A stretch of 11,054 nt of DNA, from assembly GCA_947447835.1 (NCBI GenBank), contig CANFLP010000059.1, positions 1 through 11,054 of the forward strand, read 5' to 3'. Made by a program: the position numbers and the translations under genes. The stretch is from Bacteroidota bacterium (GTDB lineage Bacteria > Bacteroidota > Bacteroidia > Chitinophagales > Chitinophagaceae). The notes under the pieces were generated by a model. That model saw only the letters and a list, made by a program, of their open reading frames with translations, did no database searches and was not told the origin of the DNA. Below, one piece after another: positions 6,090 to 11,054 of this stretch; positions within the stretch are counted from its first letter, which is position 1, and each line of letters opens with the position of its first letter.

Positions 6090-7100
6090 TTATTGTGTTA
6101 ATTGTGATTTATATTCAGTTAATATATTTTTGAAATCATTGGCAGTTTCTTCTACCGATTTTGAGGATCTTCCGCCAGCGGCATTTGCATGGCCTCCACC
6201 TTCAAAATGAGTTCGCGCAAAGATATTAACATCAAAGATACCTTTACTCCTAAAACTCCATTTTCTTTCTTCTTCTCTATCAATTACGATGGCTGCAAAT
6301 TTAATTCCTTGAATTGATAACAAATAATTAACCAAACCTTCGGTATCTCCAGTTTTAAGTTCAAATTTATAGATGTCTGCTTTTGGAATAGCCATTAAAG
6401 CAGTGTTATATTCTGGAAAAACTTGCATTCTGTATAAAAAAGCATTACCCATGAATTTTAACCTAGCCTCACTACCCTGATCATAAATATGTTCATGAAT
6501 TTTGGAGTGCTGTAATCCCAATTCTTTTAAATGAGCTACAATTTTGTGAACTGAAGCAGTGGTGGATGGGAAACGGAAAGAACCGGTATCCGTCATCAAA
6601 CCTGTATATAAACAAGTGGCGATGTCTAAGTTTATTAAGTTGCTATGGCCTGATTGTACGATAAAATCATAAATCATTTCACAGGTTGAGCTCATTTTTA
6701 CGTCACTAATACCATATCCAAAACTAGGTGTATCTGGTTGTTGGTGATGATCAATCAATATTTTTACTGCGTTAGAAGCAGCAATAACAGGCTCTAAATG
6801 CTTAGTGCGATGTAGAATATTAAAATCTAAACAAAATACATAATCTGCATCATTCACAATTTGAGTGGATTCTGCTCTATTTTGTTCAAAATCAATCACA
6901 TGATCGGTTCCAGGCATCCAGTCTAAAAATTGCGCCCAATTTGTTGGGGAGATCACCTTTACATCATGCCCTAGTTGTTTTAGGAAATGATACAAAGCTA
7001 AAGTGGAGCCCATCGCATCACCATCAGGCTTTTGATGACAGGTAATTACCGCTTTAAAAGGTTGCTTTAATAATGGGAAAAATTGGTCAATTGGTTGCAT
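6090..7100 (-). CDS. DHH/DHHA1 phosphoesterase, NrnA-like
   Basis: A 336-residue DHH-superfamily phosphoesterase. In this family NrnA degrades short oligoribonucleotides and dephosphorylates pAp to AMP, using two Mn ions. Visible metal-binding motifs are HQKPDGD (22-28), Asp92 in 'CLDFN', the DHH triad at 117-119 within 'ILIDHH', and Asp171 in TGLMTDTGSF (166-175). The C-terminal DHHA1 domain ends with the substrate-binding GGGHANAAGG at 301-310. The length is close to the usual 310-340. The start at 7098-7100 has an exact TAnnTTTG box seven bases upstream. The FKBP lipoprotein gene follows seven bases after its stop, and ndk is divergent 80 bases away. Whether it acts on nanoRNA, pAp or a cyclic-dinucleotide product such as pApA cannot be told from the sequence, so no symbol is assigned. 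Confidence 0.92.
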   Translation of the reverse strand: MQPIDQFFPLLKQPFKAVITCHQKPDGDAMGSTLALYHFLKQLGHDVKVISPTNWAQFLDWMPGTDHVIDFEQNRAESTQIVNDADYVFCLDFNILHRTKHLEPVIAASNAVKILIDHHQQPDTPSFGYGISDVKMSSTCEMIYDFIVQSGHSNLINLDIATCLYTGLMTDTGSFRFPSTTASVHKIVAHLKELGLQHSKIHEHIYDQGSEARLKFMGNAFLYRMQVFPEYNTALMAIPKADIYKFELKTGDTEGLVNYLLSIQGIKFAAIVIDREEERKWSFRSKGIFDVNIFARTHFEGGGHANAAGGRSSKSVEETANDFKNILTEYKSQLTQ

Positions 7101-7107
7101 AGAGGCA

Positions 7108-7115
7108 CAAATTTA
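7108..7115 (-). promoter_or_regulatory. Bacteroidota-type -7 box for the NrnA-FKBP operon
   Basis: Read on the minus strand this is TAAATTTG, an exact match to the TAnnTTTG -7 element. It ends seven bases before the ATG at 7100, so the transcript would have a leader of only about three bases. No good -33 TTG was found at the expected distance. Confidence 0.55.
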
Positions 7116-7138
7116 GCATAAAACAGCTATTTTTTACG

Positions 7139-7146
7139 TAATTTTG
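7139..7146 (+). promoter_or_regulatory. Bacteroidota-type -7 box for ndk
   Basis: TAATTTTG matches the TAnnTTTG -7 element exactly and lies 34 bases before the ndk ATG. About 26 bases upstream, TTTAG at 7112-7116 is a poor approximation of the -33 TTTG and overlaps the box of the divergent operon. The two promoters therefore share an 80-base gap, and the two polymerases could interfere with each other. Confidence 0.55.
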
Positions 7147-7180
7147 CCGCCAGAATTAGAAACATTATAATAAATTAAAC

Positions 7181-7597
7181 ATGAGCAACAGAACATTTAC
7201 AATGATTAAGCCAGATGCTACTTCAAAAGGGTATACTGGTGCTATTTTAGATCAAATCATTAAAGCTGGATTTAGTGTGAAAGCAATGAAGTGGATTCAT
7301 TTATCTCCTGCTCAGGCTGGACAATTTTACGAAGTACATAAGGAAAGACCTTTTTATGGTGAATTAGTTGAATTCATGAGTAGTGGACCAATTGTTGCTG
7401 CTATCTTAGAAAAAGACAATGCTGTAGCTGATTTTAGAACATTAATTGGTGCAACTAACCCAGCTCAAGCCGAAGAAGGAACTATCCGTAAAAAGTTTGC
7501 AGCTTCAATTGGTGAAAATGCAGTTCACGGAAGTGATAGTGATGATAACGCGAAAATTGAAGGGGACTTCTTTTTTAGTGGATTAGAACGATTTTAA
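7181..7597 (+). CDS. ndk: Nucleoside diphosphate kinase
   Basis: Ndk transfers the terminal phosphate of ATP to other (deoxy)nucleoside diphosphates through a phosphohistidine and so balances NTP and dNTP pools in the cytosol. The 138-residue protein has the standard bacterial length. 'FTMIKPDA' at 6-13 supplies the conserved Lys10, 'ERPFYGELVEFM' at 55-66 is the typical core, 'RTLIGATNP' is at 86-94, and the active-site His116 is in 'NAVHGSDS' at 113-120. The usual 'SDSPE-A' continuation reads SDSDDNA here, a mild variant outside the catalytic centre. It is a single-gene unit with its own -7 box and a strong terminator right after the stop codon. The divergent neighbour is an NrnA-like phosphoesterase, and this nucleotide-metabolism pairing is one I recall from other Bacteroidota. 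Confidence 0.97.
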   Translation: MSNRTFTMIKPDATSKGYTGAILDQIIKAGFSVKAMKWIHLSPAQAGQFYEVHKERPFYGELVEFMSSGPIVAAILEKDNAVADFRTLIGATNPAQAEEGTIRKKFAASIGENAVHGSDSDDNAKIEGDFFFSGLERF

Positions 7598-7603
7598 TGA
7601 ACT

Positions 7604-7643
7604 AAAAGAGCCCTTAAATTTAAATTAAGGGCTCTTTTATTTT
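7604..7643. terminator. Strong bidirectional terminator between ndk and the helicase
   Basis: A 14-base-pair stem, AAAAGAGCCCTTAA (7604-7617) with TTAAGGGCTCTTTT (7625-7638), closes on the seven-base loop ATTTAAA. On the plus strand it is followed by a T-rich tract to 7644. On the minus strand the A-rich left arm becomes a TTTT tail. It starts seven bases after the ndk stop and 24 bases from the end of the convergent helicase gene, so it can end both transcripts. Confidence 0.92.
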
Positions 7644-7661
7644 TCGTCTTATGATTTTTTT

Positions 7662-8990
7662 TTAGTTTTTTGATTTTCTTTTCTTAGGCTTACCATATTT
7701 TTTCATCATTGCATCTTTGTGGTTTTTACGCACATTCACCTTTTGATTCTTTAATGATTTCTCATGAAATGCAGGACCAGCCTCTTCTTTCTTAGGTAAT
7801 TTAATCTGAATGATTTTCATTCTTACCTTAGGTTTTTCATCTTCAGTTAATACATCGGAGATGATTAAGTCGGCTGGTAATTCATGAATAGGAATTACTT
7901 GTTTCATCAAGGCTTCAATGGCTTCTCTTTCTTTTATTTCCTTAGGAGTGATAAAAGTAATAGCAATACCTTTTTTATCAGCACGACCCGTACGTCCAAT
8001 TCTATGTATATAGTTTTCTGGTACATCTGGTGTATCAAAATTAATCACATGGGTAACTTCGGCAACATCAATACCACGCGCCATTACATCGGTTGAAATG
8101 ATATATTTAAAGACACCCGCTTTAAATTGATTGACAGTATTGAAACGATAATTCTGTTCCTTATTAGAGTGAATAACACCTACGATTTCTGGAAATTTTT
8201 CAATTAATTGGTCATACAACTGATCAGCTAAACTCTTTGTAGCAGCGAATATCAGCACTTTGGTCATGGAATCATCCGAAGTTAATAGTAATTCTAATAA
8301 ATTAACTTTTGTGTTAAAATTGGGAACCTCATAACCTGTTTGAATAATATTTTCAAGTGGTGTTCCTGTAGGAGCAGCTTCTACCCTTTCAGGTGCAGTA
8401 AAATAATCATTCATTAATTTTTCTACCTCGTCCGTAATAGTAGCAGAAAATAATAAGTTTTGACGCTTAGCTGGTAATAACTCTAAAATATTCGTGATTT
8501 GTTTTCTGAATCCCAAATTCAACATTTCGTCCATTTCATCTATCACCAATTTCTTGATGGTCTTAGTTTTAATGGAGCCATTCATTATTAAGTCAAATAA
8601 ACGACCTGGTGTTGCTACCAAAACATCTACTCCTTGCTCTACTTCCTTGGCTTGTGTATTTATATTTACACCTCCAAAAACACCTATTGTAACCACGTTC
8701 ATGTAGGGAGTTAATTTTTTAACTGCTTCTACAACCTGTACAACTAATTCTCTTGTGGGTACTAATATTAATATTTGAGGATCCTTGCTTTTTTCAAATT
8801 TCCATTGTCTTAAACAAGGCAATAAATAGGCAAAAGTTTTTCCGGTACCAGTTTGTGCAATACCGCAAACATCTCTTCCCGACATTACAATTGGGAAAAC
8901 TCTATACTGAATAGTAGTAGCCTGTGTGTATTTTAAGTCCTCCAATGCTTTTAGTAAAGAAGGATTTAGGTTTAAATCTGTAAAATTCAT
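7662..8990 (-). CDS. DEAD-box-family ATP-dependent RNA helicase (motif II is DEMD)
   Basis: A 442-residue superfamily 2 RNA helicase that probably remodels RNA duplexes in ribosome assembly, decay or cold adaptation. Motifs in order are a Q motif region with 'FTDLNLNP' at 3-10 and Gln28, motif I AQTGTGKT (45-52), Ia PTREL (78-82), TPGR (127-130), II DEMD (151-154), III SAT (182-184), V TDVMARGID (300-308) and VI HRIGRTGR (329-336). Motif II has Met in place of the usual Ala, and the catalytic Asp-Glu pair is kept. The tail after about 400 is rich in lysine and arginine and ends in KKYGKPKKRKSKN, a likely RNA-binding extension as in RhlE-type helicases. The start at 8988-8990 has an exact TAnnTTTG box only five bases upstream. 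It is a single-gene unit between two terminators. The subfamily is not certain, so no symbol is given. Confidence 0.94.
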   Translation of the reverse strand: MNFTDLNLNPSLLKALEDLKYTQATTIQYRVFPIVMSGRDVCGIAQTGTGKTFAYLLPCLRQWKFEKSKDPQILILVPTRELVVQVVEAVKKLTPYMNVVTIGVFGGVNINTQAKEVEQGVDVLVATPGRLFDLIMNGSIKTKTIKKLVIDEMDEMLNLGFRKQITNILELLPAKRQNLLFSATITDEVEKLMNDYFTAPERVEAAPTGTPLENIIQTGYEVPNFNTKVNLLELLLTSDDSMTKVLIFAATKSLADQLYDQLIEKFPEIVGVIHSNKEQNYRFNTVNQFKAGVFKYIISTDVMARGIDVAEVTHVINFDTPDVPENYIHRIGRTGRADKKGIAITFITPKEIKEREAIEALMKQVIPIHELPADLIISDVLTEDEKPKVRMKIIQIKLPKKEEAGPAFHEKSLKNQKVNVRKNHKDAMMKKYGKPKKRKSKN

Positions 8991-8995
8991 GACAG

Positions 8996-9003
8996 CAAAG
9001 GTA
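8996..9003 (-). promoter_or_regulatory. Bacteroidota-type -7 box for the helicase gene
   Basis: On the minus strand this is TACCTTTG, an exact TAnnTTTG match, separated from the ATG by only five bases. The start of transcription would fall at or within one or two bases of the start codon, so the mRNA may be leaderless. The next TTG upstream is too distant to be a normal -33 element. Confidence 0.5.
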
Positions 9004-9033
9004 ATCTATTATAAATACATAGTCCTATAACAC

Positions 9034-9061
9034 AAAAAAGGTGGCCAAATGACCACCTTTT
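9034..9061 (-). terminator. Intrinsic terminator of katG
   Basis: AAAAGGTGG (9036-9044) pairs perfectly with CCACCTTTT (9053-9061) around the eight-base loop at 9045-9052. On the minus strand the stem runs directly into TTTTTT, which fits an intrinsic terminator for katG, whose stop codon is 22 bases upstream of the hairpin. It separates katG from the helicase gene, whose own -7 box lies 30 bases further on. Confidence 0.88.
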
Positions 9062-9083
9062 GCTATTTAAGGATAAAACTTAA

Positions 9084-11054
9084 TTATGCTAAATCAAAAC
9101 GATCCAAATGCATCACTTTTGTCCATGCGGCAACAAAATCATGAACAAACTTGATTTTTGCATCTTCACATGCGTATACTTCGGCTAATGCACGTAGTTC
9201 TGAATTGGAACCAAATATTAAATCCACTCTAGTTCCAGTCCATTTTACTTTTCCGGTTGCACGATCACTGCCTTCAAATACTTGTTGTGATGCAGAACTT
9301 GCTTTCCAAGTAGTACCAAAGTCAATTAAATTAACAAAGAAATCATTAGTTAATACACCAGGTTGGTTTGTAAATACACCATGTGAAGAACCATCAAAAT
9401 TGGTATTTAATACGCGCATACCTCCAACCAACACAGTTAATTCTGGTGCAGTTAAAGTAAGTAATTGTGCTTTATCAATTAGCATTTCTTCGGTAGAAAC
9501 AACACTATGATTTTTCACATAGTTACGGAATCCATCGGCGAATGGTTCTAATACACCAAATGATTCAATATCGGTTTGTGCCTCAGAAGCATCTGTTCTT
9601 CCAGGAGTGAATGGAACATTAATATTGTGACCACCCTCTTTTGCGGCTTTTTCTATTGCAGCAACACCTGCTAAAACAATTAAGTCAGCTAATGAAACTT
9701 GCTTTTCTTTATTTGCTTCATTAAAAGTTTTTTGTATTGCTTCCAATGCATCTAACACTTTAGAAAGTTGTGTTGGATTATTTACAGCCCAATATTTTTG
9801 AGGAGCCAATCTTATTCTTGCACCATTTGCACCACCTCTTTTATCAGATCCACGGAATGTAGATGCAGAAGCCCAAGCAGTACTTACTAATGCACTCACT
9901 GACATACCCGTAGCTAAAATAGATGCTTTTAAATTAGAGATATCTGCAGCATCAATTAATTTATGATTTACTGCTGGAATTGGATCCTGCCATACTAATT
10001 CTTCTGATGGAACTTCCGTACCAACATATCTATTACGAGGGCCCATATCACGATGGGTTAATTTAAACCAAGCTCTTGCAAATGCATCTGCAAATTGATC
10101 TGGGTTTTCAAAAAAGCGTTTTGAAATGGGGCCATATGAAGGATCAAATCTCAATGCTAAGTCGGTAGTTAACATGGTAGGTGCGTGTGTGATAGTTGCA
10201 TCATGTGCATCAGGCACTGTTCCAGAACCTGCACCTGCTTTAGGTTTCCACTGATGTGCGCCTGCAGGACTTTTAGTTAATTCCCAATCAAATCCGAATA
10301 AATTTTCAAAAAAGTTATTGCTCCATTTTGTTGGTGTAGTTGTCCAAGCACCTTCTAGTCCAGAAGTAATGGTATCAATTCCGTTACCTGCATTCAAAGT
10401 ATTTTTCCAACCTAAACCTTGCTCTTCAATTGAAGCTGCTGCAGGTTCTTTACCTACATATTTACTAGGATCAGCAGCACCATGTGTTTTACCAAATGTG
10501 TGACCACCTGCAATTAATGCAACAGTTTCTTCGTCGTTCATTGCCATACGCGCAAAAGTTTCACGAATATCTTTTGCTGCAGCAATTGGATCAGGATTTC
10601 CATTAGGGCCTTCTGGATTCACATAAATTAAACCCATTTGAACAGCTGCTAAAGGATTTTCTAAATCTCTATTTCCACTGTATCTTTTATCTCCTAACCA
10701 CTCACGCTCATTTCCCCAGTAAACATCTTCCTGTGGTTCCCAAACATCTTCACGACCACCACCAAAACCAAATGTCTTAAAGCCCATTGATTCTAATGCA
10801 CAGTTACCTGCTAAAATCATTAAATCGGCCCAAGATAATTTTTTGCCATATTTCTTTTTAATAGGCCATAATAATAATCTTGCTTTATCTAAGTTGGTAT
10901 TATCAGGCCAGCTATTTAATGGAGCAAAACGTTGCATACCTGCACCTGCACCACCACGACCATCTGTTGTACGATAAGTACCTGCACTATGCCATGCCAT
11001 ACGAATAAAGAAAGGGCCATAATGTCCATAATCCGCTGGCCACCATTCTTGTGA
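9084..11054 (-). CDS. katG: Catalase-peroxidase KatG, N-terminus cut by window edge
   Basis: A haem enzyme with both catalase and peroxidase activity that removes hydrogen peroxide. The frame is open to the right edge. The first 18 visible residues (11001-11054) read SQEWWPADYGHYGPFFIR and match the family, so the ATG at 10998-11000 is internal. About 85-90 N-terminal residues lie outside the window. In the visible 656 residues the distal pocket Arg18, Trp21 and His22 are present in 'IRMAWH'. Tyr144 and Met170 are positioned to complete the Trp-Tyr-Met crosslink needed for catalase activity. The proximal haem ligand is His185 in 'GGHTFGKTHGA'. The second, non-haem half follows, with 'FRGSDKRGGANG' carrying the mobile Arg, 'FTPGRTDASEAQTD', and the closing 'KVMHLDRFDLA'. 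The protein appears intact and is followed by its own terminator. Its promoter and any OxyR-type control lie outside the window. Confidence 0.97.
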   Translation of the reverse strand, partial: SQEWWPADYGHYGPFFIRMAWHSAGTYRTTDGRGGAGAGMQRFAPLNSWPDNTNLDKARLLLWPIKKKYGKKLSWADLMILAGNCALESMGFKTFGFGGGREDVWEPQEDVYWGNEREWLGDKRYSGNRDLENPLAAVQMGLIYVNPEGPNGNPDPIAAAKDIRETFARMAMNDEETVALIAGGHTFGKTHGAADPSKYVGKEPAAASIEEQGLGWKNTLNAGNGIDTITSGLEGAWTTTPTKWSNNFFENLFGFDWELTKSPAGAHQWKPKAGAGSGTVPDAHDATITHAPTMLTTDLALRFDPSYGPISKRFFENPDQFADAFARAWFKLTHRDMGPRNRYVGTEVPSEELVWQDPIPAVNHKLIDAADISNLKASILATGMSVSALVSTAWASASTFRGSDKRGGANGARIRLAPQKYWAVNNPTQLSKVLDALEAIQKTFNEANKEKQVSLADLIVLAGVAAIEKAAKEGGHNINVPFTPGRTDASEAQTDIESFGVLEPFADGFRNYVKNHSVVSTEEMLIDKAQLLTLTAPELTVLVGGMRVLNTNFDGSSHGVFTNQPGVLTNDFFVNLIDFGTTWKASSASQQVFEGSDRATGKVKWTGTRVDLIFGSNSELRALAEVYACEDAKIKFVHDFVAAWTKVMHLDRFDLA

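Noticed and set aside
7884..8096. Open frames antisense to the helicase gene (also 8494-8706)
   Set aside because: Low-complexity translations over a well-conserved coding strand; no start signals of their own.
9151..9510. 119-residue open frame antisense to katG
   Set aside because: It is a shadow of a highly conserved coding strand, with no recognisable domain or promoter.
10998..11000. ATG at 10998-11000 as the katG start
   Set aside because: The frame continues upstream with conserved KatG residues (WWPADYGHYGP and the distal Arg), so this Met is internal.
1..11054. Defence system, prophage, transposon or biosynthetic cluster
   Set aside because: All genes belong to common housekeeping or widespread Bacteroidota families, with no integrase, transposase, direct repeats, tRNA attachment site or CRISPR repeats seen.

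Overview
The window looks like ordinary core chromosome from a low-GC member of the Bacteroidota, most likely the Chitinophagaceae or a close relative. The signs are Bacteroidota-type -7 promoter boxes (TAnnTTTG) upstream of several genes, a BT_3928-type DoxX protein beside a DUF1599 protein and folP, a lipoprotein FKBP isomerase behind a DHH phosphoesterase and ndk, and AT-rich intergenic DNA with few strong Shine-Dalgarno sites. The genus assignment is an inference from gene style. No rRNA, tRNA, CRISPR array, insertion sequence, integrase or phage gene was seen. Genes fill almost the whole window, and no gap between genes exceeds about 110 bases.

Layout. Bases 1-587 (minus) hold pyrR followed by the first seven codons of a probable pyrB, so this is the head of a pyrimidine operon. 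Divergent from it, recF and a small DUF721/DciA-like gene form a plus-strand replication and repair pair (639-2022). They meet tail to tail, two bases apart, with a minus-strand set at 2025-4157: a DUF1599 protein with two internal repeats, a BT_3928-like DoxX membrane protein, and a two-CBS-domain protein. folP (4237-5061, plus) is divergent from DUF1599. The next minus-strand operon is an NrnA-like DHH phosphoesterase and a two-domain FKBP lipoprotein (5162-7100). It is divergent from ndk (7181-7597, plus). After a strong bidirectional terminator comes a DEAD-box-family RNA helicase (7662-8990, minus). Last is katG (9084 to the right edge, minus), cut at its N-terminus by the window end.

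Functional themes are nucleotide metabolism (pyrR/pyrB, ndk, nrnA, folP, possibly DUF1599), replication and repair (recF, the DciA-like protein), RNA handling (helicase, possibly NrnA), the cell envelope (FKBP lipoprotein, DoxX protein) and peroxide defence (katG). The regulatory signals include exact TAnnTTTG boxes before folP, nrnA, ndk and the helicase, three hairpins with terminator character, and one AT-rich hairpin over a pair of convergent stop codons.

I did not find a convincing undescribed system. The points most worth a second look are modest: probable near-leaderless transcription of several genes, no room for a PyrR attenuator in front of pyrR, the 93-residue internal duplication in DUF1599 and its linkage to folP, loop substitutions in FolP, a DEMD motif II in the helicase, and a terminator whose stem is fully paired on only one strand.
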